Of a stretch of DNA of 64,000 nt, positions 26,021 to 34,564 are shown one piece after another. Made by a program: the position numbers and the translations under genes. The notes beneath the pieces were generated by a model that worked only from the letters and a program-made list of their open reading frames with translations, ran no database searches and was not told where the DNA came from. Source of the DNA: Candidatus Micrarchaeum acidiphilum ARMAN-2 (lineage in GTDB: Archaea > Micrarchaeota > Micrarchaeia > Micrarchaeales > Micrarchaeaceae); assembly GCA_009387755.1 (NCBI GenBank), contig GG697241.1, positions 124,001 to 188,000 of the forward strand. The letters are read 5' to 3'. Within the stretch, counting starts at the first letter, position 1; every line of letters begins with the position of its first letter.

Positions 26021-26806
26021 TCATTTGAGCGACAGTTTTGCTATTTCATGGTCTATCGATTTCAGGGCGCTTTCGCTCCATATTGGTACGAGCGGGTGTT
26101 CTCCGCCGGGAACCAAGTCGTTGACCTTGAGGGCGGATAGCTTTACCGCAGTTATGCCAGGTATGTTCCTTGACGCCCTCACTGCACCATCGTCATTAAG
26201 CACGATGATTGCTATCTTCTTTGAAAAAGCTTTGCGCTGCGTGCGCCTTGAGGTTCCCTTTTCCCTCTTGCTTTTGTCGCTTATCAGTTTGTATATATTT
26301 ATGGCCTTTAGCATTTTTATGATATCCTTGGACTTTTTCACTGACTCCAAGGTGTCTGAAAAGACTATCGGAGTTTCTACTCCGGATGCGAGGTTAGAAG
26401 ATGCCGAATACGCTATTGCGGATTTTATCGCTGCCTGGTATTCTTTCTTGTTCATTTTCTCTACCAGCTTCTTTTCTATCATGTGCGGGTGTGCTCGCTT
26501 TCCTTTTACCGAAGACGGAATTCTTTTTACCTTGCCCTGCACTCCGCCCCCGAGCTTTTCTCTCGGTCTTATCGCCCTTCCCATGTGCCTGCCGGTCCTG
26601 TACGACATCATTGCGCCGTAGTATTGCGCTGTGGTCTGCATTCCTGCCAACGGGAAGTGTCCCTGAGGCTGCAGCCCGTACGTGTTCTCCGCTATCGCAG
26701 CTCTTCTGATGAGCCACGGCTCTATTTCTGTATCAAAGACCTCTGCTAAATCTAGTTTGTGGTCTTTCTTGCCATCTATGTTTAATACATCTATGCTCTT
26801 TGCCAT
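26021..26806 (-). CDS. rpl4: Ribosomal protein L4 (L4e)
   Basis: 261 aa. The tunnel loop is visible as YRTGRHMGRAIRPREKLGGGVQG and KRAHPHMIEKKLVEKMNKKE, and the C-terminal part has KAINIYKLISD and NIPGITAVKLSALKVNDLVPGG, all archaeal L4e features. Seven bases separate it from L3 upstream. Confidence 0.95.
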   Translation of the reverse strand: MAKSIDVLNIDGKKDHKLDLAEVFDTEIEPWLIRRAAIAENTYGLQPQGHFPLAGMQTTAQYYGAMMSYRTGRHMGRAIRPREKLGGGVQGKVKRIPSSVKGKRAHPHMIEKKLVEKMNKKEYQAAIKSAIAYSASSNLASGVETPIVFSDTLESVKKSKDIIKMLKAINIYKLISDKSKREKGTSRRTQRKAFSKKIAIIVLNDDGAVRASRNIPGITAVKLSALKVNDLVPGGEHPLVPIWSESALKSIDHEIAKLSLK

Positions 26807-26813
26807 AAAATAA

Positions 26814-27782
26814 TCACACGGCTTTTATATAATTGACTTTAGGTTCCTTTATGCCAGCTGCATTGCGGTTGTTAACCGACTTTTTAAGCCTCACTATCCT
26901 TTTGGCCGGGCCTGGAACTGAACCTTCTATAAGTATGTAGTCGCTTTTTACTAATCCGTAGTTCTTTATGCCTGATTTTATGTTGACCTTTTCCGTGTCT
27001 GAGGCCGCGCCCAGCACCAGTATCCTTTTGTTGTGTTCTGTCCTGTAATTAAATCCGAGCTGGCCAGGTCTTGGCACGGTATACATTATTTTGCCTGGAG
27101 TAAACGCACCTAGTGCACCTATGTGCCTTATTTTCTGGGTTGCTTTGTGGTCAAGCCTCCTGACCCCGTGCCTTTTTATTACGCCTGCCCAGCCTTTGCC
27201 TTTCGTAACAGAGACTACGTCTATGAATTCACCGCCTTTGAACACGTCGGCAGGCTTAACCTCCTTGCCTACCAGCTGGGCTGCAAAGTCGAATCTCTGC
27301 TCTGCGTTTCCTCCTGTTACGGTGCTTTCATATTTTGTAGGATGGTTCTGCTCTGCGCTGATTGTGTCTGCATGCGCAACAAGCAGCACGCCGATCCTTT
27401 TGAAATCTGAAAGTCTTTCTTTGAACTTTGAAATTTTTGACTCGTCGGTCTTTATCTCTTTTATCCCGATTTTGTTTGCTATCGCCTTGTTGTATATTTC
27501 GGCGGTGCATTTTAGATACTTTGTAGTCGGATCTACAGAATATAATCTGATTCCATACGCCTCGGTCTTGGGCACTTCGAGTATCGTGCAGCCTCTTAGC
27601 ACCTCCATGCCCTTGCTTGGAGACTCTGAGTCGTCGATGTAGCTCAGTGATGTCATTCCCGCCTTAAATGCCACGATGTTGGAAAGCGACACAGGATCTT
27701 TTTCCGGATTCGGAACATTCCTTACGCGCGGGAGCCTGCGCTGTGCACGACGTCTATGCCAGTATTGTAGAGAGCCTGCCAT
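26814..27782 (-). CDS. rpl3: Ribosomal protein L3
   Basis: 322 aa. The N-terminus GSLQYWHRRRAQRRLPRVR is archaeal/eukaryotic L3. The core has FKAGMTSLSYID, VTKGKGWAGVIKRHGVRRLDHKATQKIRHIGALG (about residues 193-226) and GQLGFNYRTEHNKRI. First of the classical S10-region genes here, 109 bases downstream of Pcc1. Confidence 0.95.
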   Translation of the reverse strand: MAGSLQYWHRRRAQRRLPRVRNVPNPEKDPVSLSNIVAFKAGMTSLSYIDDSESPSKGMEVLRGCTILEVPKTEAYGIRLYSVDPTTKYLKCTAEIYNKAIANKIGIKEIKTDESKISKFKERLSDFKRIGVLLVAHADTISAEQNHPTKYESTVTGGNAEQRFDFAAQLVGKEVKPADVFKGGEFIDVVSVTKGKGWAGVIKRHGVRRLDHKATQKIRHIGALGAFTPGKIMYTVPRPGQLGFNYRTEHNKRILVLGAASDTEKVNIKSGIKNYGLVKSDYILIEGSVPGPAKRIVRLKKSVNNRNAAGIKEPKVNYIKAV

Positions 27783-27890
27783 TTTTAAACACTTTAACTG
27801 TCAGATTGATACATTAGAATTCTAGAACTTGAAAATCCAGAACCTTCCAGCAATAAAACTCCGATACGGATATATTGAAATGCTTTATAT

Positions 27891-28142
27891 TTATATATTT
27901 TTACTTTTATTTTGGTTTTGTGGAATTGCTGCAACGGCCTCTATTACTTGGAATTCGCGCAACACGGCGTTTGCAGAAGCGCGAAGTGCAGTTATGTCTT
28001 TCGCGTCTATGTAGACGTAAACGCAATTTTTATTCTCGGACATCTTTATCTTGCTGCGCTTGTAGGATTTGCCAATGCCTATTATTTTTTTGTATGTGAT
28101 GCCTTTCTGCTTGTTTATTTTGATCTTTGCGCTGTGGTCCAT
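27891..28142 (-). CDS. KEOPS complex subunit Pcc1-like protein
   Basis: 83 aa. The C-terminal half DITALRASANAVLREFQVIEAV matches the Pcc1/CTAG helix that follows two strands, and the small size fits. KEOPS makes the t6A modification of ANN-reading tRNAs; Pcc1 dimerises and bridges Kae1. It follows the L15e gene by eight bases, a common archaeal arrangement. Identification relies on one motif and context. Confidence 0.7.
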   Translation of the reverse strand: MDHSAKIKINKQKGITYKKIIGIGKSYKRSKIKMSENKNCVYVYIDAKDITALRASANAVLREFQVIEAVAAIPQNQNKSKNI

Positions 28143-28150
28143 TTTATCCG

Positions 28151-28660
28151 TTACTCTAATCCTCTATATTTCTTTCCGGAACTGGTAAGGCCCCTTTCGG
28201 CCCTGCCGCCCTTAGATATTATGCCGCGATATGCCGCATCGCTTTTTATTGATGGCGAGGATTTGTCAAGTAAGATTATTTCATAGAACTTTGTGGTTCC
28301 GGTTTCGCCTACGAAATAGGAATTCAGCACCTCGCAGTTTGAAAACTTCTTTGACGCCCTCTCTTCTGCTATCGATTGCATGGATTTCGCCCTTGAGAAG
28401 AACCTTCCGGTTTTTGACGGCTTTCTGCCTCCCCCCACCGTCGGGCGCTTTCTGTTTCCCTTCTTTACCTTCACTCTTGCTATTATTACTCCCTGCTTGG
28501 CCTTGTAGCCGAGCTCTCTTGCCCTAGCTATGTTGGTTGGCTTTTCGACCCTGCGTATGGCAGGATCGTTGCCCCACGCTGCCAGCCTCTCCTTATAGGC
28601 TTCTGAGCGTCCCTTATATTCTGATTTAAACGTTTGTTTAATGTTTTTATACATGCTCAT
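28151..28660 (-). CDS. rpl15e: Ribosomal protein L15e
   Basis: 169 aa. GYKAKQGVIIARVKVKKGNRKRP and GGGRKPSKTGRFFSRAKS, then NCEVLNSYFVGETGTTKFYEIIL, are diagnostic of L15e, a large-subunit protein absent from bacteria. A second in-frame ATG at 28654 is possible. The ribosomal run on this strand starts here. Confidence 0.95.
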   Translation of the reverse strand: MSMYKNIKQTFKSEYKGRSEAYKERLAAWGNDPAIRRVEKPTNIARARELGYKAKQGVIIARVKVKKGNRKRPTVGGGRKPSKTGRFFSRAKSMQSIAEERASKKFSNCEVLNSYFVGETGTTKFYEIILLDKSSPSIKSDAAYRGIISKGGRAERGLTSSGKKYRGLE

Positions 28661-28912
28661 GCAATCGACCTGTCCTGAAAAGTATATTGTGTTTGGTAGG
28701 TATTATTAAATATTAGAATTAACATAATTAAGCATTGTGTAGTTTTATATTTTATTAGAAAAGGCTTTTAATATTATTTGATTTTGGCATTTGTTTGGGC
28801 CGTGCCACATTTGGCCAGTAATTTGCAAAACATCAAATTATTTCAATAATTTTGAGAAAAAAGGATATCATATAAATATGCATAATGGTAAAATCAATAT
28901 ACAGGTGTTCTG
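28661..28912. promoter_or_regulatory. Divergent intergenic region, L15e and TFE promoters
   Basis: About 250 bases, very A/T-rich. On the plus strand atcatataaata (28867-28878) is a good TATA box about 40 bases before the TFE gene. On the minus strand several TATA-like stretches occur near 28705-28770, upstream of L15e. No ORF or strong hairpin is seen. Confidence 0.5.
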
Positions 28913-29698
28913 ATGATATCAAAAAATAACAAGGCTAGGGGCAGGAACATTAAGCATTCAGGTATAAAGGCTAATGTCAAAAACAGCGTGAAGGTTAAAA
29001 ACAGTAAAGCTTTTGCTAAGATGCATGCGCACGTCAAGGCAAAAAAGCACTCGGCGGCCATTGTTAGGCCTAAAGGCCATGGCAAGAAGGGCAGTACCGT
29101 AGCCATAAAAACGGTCAGAAAAGCCACAATGAAAGAGAAGCGTGAAGACTACGCTAGGGAGGCCGCGGTAAAAAATACTGAAAACGTAAGCAAAATAATA
29201 TCAGAGATTGTGATGGATAATGATATTTCAGAGTACTTGAAGAAAAATGTCAGCAAAAAAGCCATAGAAATAATAGAACTCCTCTCTACGCCGAGGACCG
29301 ACGAGTATATCACAGATGCGCTTGAGATAAAAATAAACGCAGTAAGAAGGATACTGAACATCCTGCAAGGATATGGAATAACTAATTACAACATATCAAA
29401 AAACGTGGACGGGTGGCTTTCTTTTGAATGGTATATAAATGCAGGAAAGGCCGCGCAGTTTTTGGAATTTGTCAAAAATGAGGCAGGCATGAAAAACAAG
29501 ATTGACGATAGTTGCAACGACTACTTTGTGTGCGATAATTGTTATGCGGACAATAGGCTGATATTCACGTTTGACGCAGCCTACGAAGCCGGATTCAGAT
29601 GTGTTTGCAATAAATCACTCAGAAGGATAGACAAAACGGAGGCAGAGTCATTAATAAGCAAAAGCAGGGAAACTAATAAATCAGTTGTTGAATTATAA
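28913..29698 (+). CDS. tfe: Transcription factor E (TFE alpha) with basic N-terminal extension
   Basis: Archaeal homologue of TFIIE alpha, which helps RNA polymerase open promoters. The winged-helix domain runs from about residue 95 to 170 (DALEIKINAVRRILNILQGYG, WLSFEWYIN). A zinc ribbon near residues 203-240 has CDNC and a CVC pair. Unusually, about 70 residues rich in Lys, His and Ala precede it (for example KMHAHVKAKKHSAA), giving 261 aa against about 170-180 in other archaea. An internal ATG at 29129 would produce the ordinary length, but the promoter TATA at 28867-28878 suits the long start. Confidence 0.85.
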   Translation: MISKNNKARGRNIKHSGIKANVKNSVKVKNSKAFAKMHAHVKAKKHSAAIVRPKGHGKKGSTVAIKTVRKATMKEKREDYAREAAVKNTENVSKIISEIVMDNDISEYLKKNVSKKAIEIIELLSTPRTDEYITDALEIKINAVRRILNILQGYGITNYNISKNVDGWLSFEWYINAGKAAQFLEFVKNEAGMKNKIDDSCNDYFVCDNCYADNRLIFTFDAAYEAGFRCVCNKSLRRIDKTEAESLISKSRETNKSVVEL

Positions 29699-29732
29699 AG
29701 AATACTGATTTTGTTTTGAATTTTGAAATTGA

Positions 29733-29807
29733 AGCGAGGTAGGGTAGTCTGGAGTGCCCGCCGGGCTCATAACCCGGAGATCAGTGGTTCAAATCCACTC
29801 CTCGCTA
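29733..29807 (+). tRNA. Initiator tRNA-Met (anticodon CAT)
   Basis: Acceptor AGCGAGG pairs with CCTCGCT; the A1-U72 pair and the three G-C pairs of the anticodon stem (CCGGG/CCCGG around loop CTCATAA) are the marks of archaeal initiators. D stem GGGT/GCCC, T stem AGTGG/CCACT. 75 bases, no intron, no encoded CCA. Confidence 0.93.
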
Positions 29808-29943
29808 AAAAACTAGTGGACAGAGACCCCACACTTCCGCTAATCGTGCGTTTTATATTATATATGTATGTTGATAAAAAGGTTTAATGTATAATTAATA
29901 AAAGCGAAACGGTTAAAAATAATACAGGAAGCGTGGTGGGTGC

Positions 29944-30438
29944 ATGGCCTTGGACGAAATTTATAGCTCTTTGTACATTGCTTATCATAAAGAAAGGCAA
30001 TCTAACGAGCTGCAGGCAATCAGCAAAGATTTTTTTAATGAAGTGCTTAAAGAAGTGAAAAAATTCGATTCTACAAGCAAAAACGAAGAAAACGAAATAC
30101 TAAGAGCAAATATAATGAAAATTCTAGAGGGCATTTACGAAAGGCGGAAAACGAAAATATTATTATACATTGCATACAATAAACAAACGGAATATCTTAC
30201 CACACAGGAAGCCGCGTTTTACGACAAAATCATGTCGATTTTTAAGGAAAACATGCTTAACATCGCAGAAGTAACACAAGAAAAAAACGATATGCTCAAA
30301 TCGCTTCATGAAATGCCGCAGATAATGCTGCCATCTGGCGCTAAGCTCGGGCCGATAAACAAAGAACAGATAATAAAAATAGAAAACGAGGAAGACGCTG
30401 AATTTCTAATTAAGAATTCAATATGCGAACGACTATAA
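29944..30438 (+). CDS. Archaeal GINS-family replication protein (Gins51-like)
   Basis: 164 aa, helical, with the GINS A-domain pattern: SSLYIAYHKERQSNELQAI, then ILEGIYERRKTKILLYIAY and LTTQEAAFYDKI. A short C-terminal beta segment (IKIENEEDAEFL) could be a reduced B domain. GINS bridges MCM helicase and GAN/RecJ. A ribosome binding site GGTG lies five bases before the ATG. It starts the L44e-aIF2alpha-PAC2 operon, a position GINS genes occupy in other archaea. Confidence 0.65.
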   Translation: MALDEIYSSLYIAYHKERQSNELQAISKDFFNEVLKEVKKFDSTSKNEENEILRANIMKILEGIYERRKTKILLYIAYNKQTEYLTTQEAAFYDKIMSIFKENMLNIAEVTQEKNDMLKSLHEMPQIMLPSGAKLGPINKEQIIKIENEEDAEFLIKNSICERL

Positions 30439-30449
30439 AAGGTGCGAAC

Positions 30450-30731
30450 ATGAAAATAACAAGGGAAATGAATGTTTTTTGTCCGAAATGCAACAAGCAT
30501 ACCGACCATAAGGTAAAACTGTATTCCAAAAAGGCGGAAAGCGGACTAAACCTCGGAAAAAGGAGAAGAGCGCGAAAGCTTACTGGATACCACGGAAAGG
30601 TAAAGGGTCAGGCAACTGTAGTCAAAATAGCAAAAAGACAAAAGGTTCTACTCGAATGCAAGATATGCAAGTACAACGTGGAAAGGGTCCTAGGCTCAAG
30701 GACAAAGAAGAAACTTGAGTTCGCGATCTGA
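30450..30731 (+). CDS. rpl44e: Ribosomal protein L44e
   Basis: 93 aa. Zinc-binding pairs CPKC (residues 11-14) and CKIC (near residue 72) and GKRRRARKLTGYHGKVKGQA identify L44e. ATG 30450 is preferred because GGTG lies exactly five bases upstream; the frame opens 27 bases earlier. It would normally be followed by S27e, but that gene is absent here. Confidence 0.94.
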   Translation: MKITREMNVFCPKCNKHTDHKVKLYSKKAESGLNLGKRRRARKLTGYHGKVKGQATVVKIAKRQKVLLECKICKYNVERVLGSRTKKKLEFAI

Positions 30732-30761
30732 AAAGTTGCATCACACGCCTAAAGGTATTTT

Positions 30762-31559
30762 ATGGAAACCAGAAACTTACCAAAAATAAACAGCCTTGCA
30801 ATAGCAGAAGTATCTAAGATAACCCGGTTCGGAGCATACTGCAAGCTTCCCGAATACGGAGGGCTGGAGGTTTTCCTGCCGCTGCGAGAGATATCCTCCG
30901 GATGGATAAAGAACATACACGAATTCCTGCACCAGAACCAGCGCATAGTCTGCAAAATAATATACATAGACAACGAAAAAAAGACAATAGACGTATCACT
31001 AAAAAAGGTAACGCCGAAGGATTCCAAGGAGAAAATAAATACATACAACTTGGAAAGAAGGCTAACGAACCTTTTCAACCAGATTGTCAAAAGGTCAAAG
31101 CTTGAAAGCAGTTTGCCAAAGCTAACCGAATACGTCGCGAACGAATTCGGAAGCTATACGAATCTTTTTTACAGCGCTACCAACGATACAGACCAATTCA
31201 AAAACTCGGCTTTGCCGGAAAGCGTAAAAAGCGAACTGAAGACAATAATAGAATCAAACAGGAAGAAGAAGAGGTACCCAGTCTCATACATACTATCAAT
31301 AAACACGCAAAATTTTACATCAGGAATCACAGAGCTAAACAAAGCACTTTCTGAAGCCCAGGCAAAAAAAGGCGTTACAATAACATACATAAGCGCTCCA
31401 AAATACCGCATGACCGCAGAAGGCACCGACTATGCGGATGCAGAAAAAAAGATATCCGAAACAATAAAACTGCTCCAATCAAAGCTCAAGGACAGCACGG
31501 TCGAAGCCGAGAAGGAGAAACTGAAGAAAGAAAAGGAAGACATAATGAATCTTATATGA
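30762..31559 (+). CDS. eif2a: Translation initiation factor aIF2 alpha subunit
   Basis: 265 aa. The N-terminal S1 domain (GAYCKLPEYGGLEVFLPLRE, residues 24-43, then VSLKKVTPKD) is followed by a helical domain and an alpha/beta C-terminal domain that ends AEGTDYADAEKKISE. aIF2alpha binds the gamma subunit and stabilises initiator tRNA on the ribosome. Starts 30 bases after L44e. Confidence 0.9.
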   Translation: METRNLPKINSLAIAEVSKITRFGAYCKLPEYGGLEVFLPLREISSGWIKNIHEFLHQNQRIVCKIIYIDNEKKTIDVSLKKVTPKDSKEKINTYNLERRLTNLFNQIVKRSKLESSLPKLTEYVANEFGSYTNLFYSATNDTDQFKNSALPESVKSELKTIIESNRKKKRYPVSYILSINTQNFTSGITELNKALSEAQAKKGVTITYISAPKYRMTAEGTDYADAEKKISETIKLLQSKLKDSTVEAEKEKLKKEKEDIMNLI

Positions 31560-31563
31560 ACAG

Positions 31564-32355
31564 ATGAAATCAATGGAAAATACCGTAATACATCTAAAAA
31601 AAGGCGTCAGGCTGAGAAACCCAATACTGGTTGTGGGCCTGCCTGGAGTAGGCAACGTCGGCAAGCTGGTCGCAGAGCAACTAATCAAAGAATTCAACGG
31701 CGAAAGAATAGCAACCCTGCATTCCCCGCACCTACCCCACGAGGCAATCATGCTGAAAAGCGGTGGGATAAGGCTGATAAATAACAGGTTCTACCTGCTC
31801 AAACCAGGCGGAAAGTCGCAAAGACAAAATGATATTGTAGTACTCACTGGAGACTCGCAGGCAATAACCCCAGAGGGCCAGTACGAGATGAATTCTCATA
31901 TAGTAGATTTCTTCAAGAAAAAGATGGGCGGCAAATTCATATATACAATAGGCGGATACAACGCATCAGGCAGCAGTGTTGCAACTCCTAGAGTTTTCGC
32001 AAACGCGTCAAGCAAAAAGGTAATTGAAAGCTTCAAGAACAGCGGAATAACGTTTGGCGTCTCACGCGGAGCGATACTCGGTTCTGCCGGCATGATAGTC
32101 GCATTTTCAAAGATAAAAAAAATCGACGCAATATGCCTTATGGGCGAATCTGCGCTCATAGACTTCGATCCAATGGCTGCAAAGGCCGTCCTAACGGTGC
32201 TGTCAAAACGCCTAAACCTTCCAATAAAGACGGATAACATAGATTCAATGGTGGAAAAAACAGCCAAAGCTCTCAAAGAGCTTGAAAGCCAGCTGTCCGG
32301 ATCTGCAACGCTTCCGCACGACAGCGGGGAGAACAAGACCTCTTACATAAGATAA
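31564..32355 (+). CDS. PAC2-family proteasome assembly chaperone-like protein
   Basis: 263 aa. The N-terminus NPILVVGLPGVGNVGKLVAEQL and the mid-protein TIGGYNASGSSVATPRVFA and GAILGSAGMIVAF are typical of archaeal PAC2/PbaB-type proteins. Its location after aIF2alpha is conserved in archaea. It starts four bases after the aIF2alpha stop; Nop10, usually between them, is missing. Confidence 0.88.
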   Translation: MKSMENTVIHLKKGVRLRNPILVVGLPGVGNVGKLVAEQLIKEFNGERIATLHSPHLPHEAIMLKSGGIRLINNRFYLLKPGGKSQRQNDIVVLTGDSQAITPEGQYEMNSHIVDFFKKKMGGKFIYTIGGYNASGSSVATPRVFANASSKKVIESFKNSGITFGVSRGAILGSAGMIVAFSKIKKIDAICLMGESALIDFDPMAAKAVLTVLSKRLNLPIKTDNIDSMVEKTAKALKELESQLSGSATLPHDSGENKTSYIR

Positions 32356-32386
32356 ATAGCAAAAGTTGCATTTAATTTACTGGCCC

Positions 32387-32476
32387 GCGCCAGTAATCTA
32401 GCCTGGTAGGATATCAGCTTCCCATTTTGATGAAAGGAAAGAGCTGAATGCCCGGGTTCAAATCCCGGCTGGCGCA
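32387..32476 (+). tRNA. tRNA-Gly (anticodon CCC) with a 17-base intron
   Basis: Acceptor GCGCCAG pairs with CTGGCGC, D stem ATCT/GGAT, anticodon stem TCAGC/GCTGA and T stem CCGGG/CCCGG. The intron (32425-32441) interrupts the loop after position 37. The precursor gives a bulge-helix-bulge with central helix TTCC/GGAA, bulges CAT and AGA, and a short 3-bp inner stem closed by GATG. The spliced loop is TTCCCAA, anticodon CCC. No encoded CCA. Confidence 0.9.
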
Positions 32477-32496
32477 CTTCACTGCGTGGCCCAATC

Positions 32497-32829
32497 TCAA
32501 ATAAGGTTCTTTTTAACAAAATCTGTTATTATCGGTATCTCTACATCTACTCCGTTATACGCTTTGAACCCTATGTAGAGCCCGTAAACCCATATCAGCA
32601 AGCCAAGCAGGGCGCTCAGTATGGGCACCGTAAAGCCGAATATTATGCTTACGGCAATTGCGCAAACTCCGAGGACAATGGCCTGCATGGCATGCAGCCT
32701 TTCCCTTTTGTTACCTTCGGCCAGCACGTAAACTATTATTCCAGAAAGCCATTCGAAAAGATATGCAAATATGAAAATGGCGTTCCTAACATTATTTTGC
32801 CCACCATCCTTGCTCTTTTTAGAAGCCAT
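32497..32829 (-). CDS. Small membrane protein, DUF4870/Tic20-like
   Basis: 110 aa with three hydrophobic helices and the pattern FIFAYLFEWLSGIIVYVL, then RLHAMQAIVLG, and a terminal YNGVDVEIPIITDF. The polar HAxQA segment between helices one and two is typical of DUF4870 and Tic20-like proteins. Function unknown. Confidence 0.7.
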   Translation of the reverse strand: MASKKSKDGGQNNVRNAIFIFAYLFEWLSGIIVYVLAEGNKRERLHAMQAIVLGVCAIAVSIIFGFTVPILSALLGLLIWVYGLYIGFKAYNGVDVEIPIITDFVKKNLI

Positions 32830-32931
32830 TCAACCACATTCTGTTAGATAATTGCAATAATCAATTAAAAACCTTTATGATTCCGCACAAAAAGCTATTT
32901 ATAACTAATCCGCAGAAATAAATCTGGGTAG

Positions 32932-33276
32932 ATGTTCAGCCAAGCTGCGCTAGTGGAAAAAAGTAGGCCTGAAGCTGAGGACCTTTTGCCCAAAATTTTC
33001 GGATTTGACAAAAAACCCGAAAACATTTCTGCTTCTGACGTGCATCTTACTGATCACGCGGTCAAGATGATGTTGCGAAGAGAGGTCAATTCAAGGGATC
33101 TCATCGAAGCAATATACAATCCAAGCGAAGTCTGCGCCGGCCGCGGCCCCAACGTAAAAATATGCAGGGCAACGGTAGGATCCAGAAACGTAGAAGTCGT
33201 CTACAGCCCCATAGAAGGCAAGAACAGCAAGTATACAATACGCGTGATAACTGTCCACACACAGGACAAGTTATAA
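32932..33276 (+). CDS. DUF4258-type protein
   Basis: 114 aa. LTDHAVKMMLRREVNSRDLIEAI followed by NPSEVCAGRG and a strand-rich end (NVEVVYSPIEG...TIRVITVHT) matches DUF4258, a compact fold related to RelE-type ribonuclease toxins. No antitoxin partner is adjacent, so a housekeeping or orphan role is equally possible. TATA-like ctatttataacta at about 32892-32904. Confidence 0.65.
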   Translation: MFSQAALVEKSRPEAEDLLPKIFGFDKKPENISASDVHLTDHAVKMMLRREVNSRDLIEAIYNPSEVCAGRGPNVKICRATVGSRNVEVVYSPIEGKNSKYTIRVITVHTQDKL

Positions 33277-33282
33277 CATACC

Positions 33283-34452
33283 CTAAATATCTTTTTGGCC
33301 CCGACCTGCAAGCAGCATTATCGCAGCCGCAGAAATCGCAAGTAGCCCAGCATAAGCATATGCATAGACTGGGCTTATGAAGTACACAAGGCCCATTACT
33401 GCATTCGCAGCGAAGATGCCCAGGCTGCGTGCGGCTCCCAGCGAACCCATACTCCTGCCTATTGTCCTGCTCTTCGATATAAGCGAAATTATGGTCGGTT
33501 CCAATGTCTCTATGACTCCGGCCGATAAACCAAGTACACCAACTCCAATGTACATGAAAAATACTCCTGCGCCAACTGCGTATGAAACCCCAATGACTGC
33601 CGATCCGATTCCGGCTGCGAAATATCCGAGAAGCGCGAGCTTCATAAGCCTGTTTTTGCGTCCGCGCCCTATCACATACCCGATTATGGCCGCCACAAGA
33701 AGAAAAACCACATATGAAGCTATGCCAGCTATTGCGTCAGAACTTTCAGCTATAGTTATAATAGGAAAACCAAGGCTGTAAAAGGCCAGGCCGTAAAGCA
33801 TGGTAGCCGCAAGCATTCCGAAATACGTTTTCCTGTTACGCAGCGCAGTGGATCTCTCTTTAAGTTTCATTGCGCCGGGGCCGCGTGCGTCTCTATACTT
33901 AAGTGCAATCAGGCAAAGAGTAGAAGCCACTATCGGAATCAAAGTCAGGAGAAAAATGTACCTAAGGCTCATTCCATAGCCAAGGAGCACAGCCAAGTAC
34001 GCCACTGCCAGAACCCCTCCACCTACATCGAGCGCGTTCAAGAAGCCAAACGCCTTTCCCCTGTCGGATTTTGAAGACACCTCTGACATTATACCTCTCC
34101 TTGCCGGACTGCGGAAATTCCTTGCCCACCAGCCCGCCGAGAAAAGACCTATGGCTGCCGCCACTCCTGAAACCATGCCGCTAAACGACAGTATGGGTAT
34201 GAGCGAGTTGCCAAGAATTGCAATTTTCCTTTTCCCATACCTGTCTCCAAGCACACCCCCAAAATAAGAGAACAGCGACCCTATCCCGAACGCTATCGCC
34301 ATTGCAAGGCCGTAGTCATATACCGGAGCCCCAAGGTAAAAAACGATGAATATTGGGAACCCTGCAATCAGCGCCTGGTAACCTGCATCTGCAAAAAAGG
34401 CGGACAGGGCTATAAGAAAAACATCTCTTGTCAACCATCTCATAGCGACCAT
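33283..34452 (-). CDS. Major facilitator superfamily transporter
   Basis: About 390 aa with around 12 hydrophobic helices. The loop between helices two and three has the MFS motif GGVLGDRYGKRKIA, and WWARNFRSPARRGIMSEVS and GKAFGFLNALDVGGG are typical of the efflux-type MFS. Substrate unknown. ATG 34452 removes a 32-residue non-conserved leader present in the longest frame. Confidence 0.85.
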   Translation of the reverse strand: MVAMRWLTRDVFLIALSAFFADAGYQALIAGFPIFIVFYLGAPVYDYGLAMAIAFGIGSLFSYFGGVLGDRYGKRKIAILGNSLIPILSFSGMVSGVAAAIGLFSAGWWARNFRSPARRGIMSEVSSKSDRGKAFGFLNALDVGGGVLAVAYLAVLLGYGMSLRYIFLLTLIPIVASTLCLIALKYRDARGPGAMKLKERSTALRNRKTYFGMLAATMLYGLAFYSLGFPIITIAESSDAIAGIASYVVFLLVAAIIGYVIGRGRKNRLMKLALLGYFAAGIGSAVIGVSYAVGAGVFFMYIGVGVLGLSAGVIETLEPTIISLISKSRTIGRSMGSLGAARSLGIFAANAVMGLVYFISPVYAYAYAGLLAISAAAIMLLAGRGQKDI

Positions 34453-34564
34453 TCTGTGTTTGTAATATCTGCAAACGATATACGAGCAGTAAAATATATA
34501 TTGGTACACAGCCATATTTAGTGCGCGCGCCAAAGCCCAGTCAAACATCGAGCAAGATGATAAA

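Noticed and set aside
32932-33276. DUF4258 protein considered as a toxin-antitoxin locus
   Set aside because: No small partner ORF is adjacent in the same direction, so there is no support for a pair.
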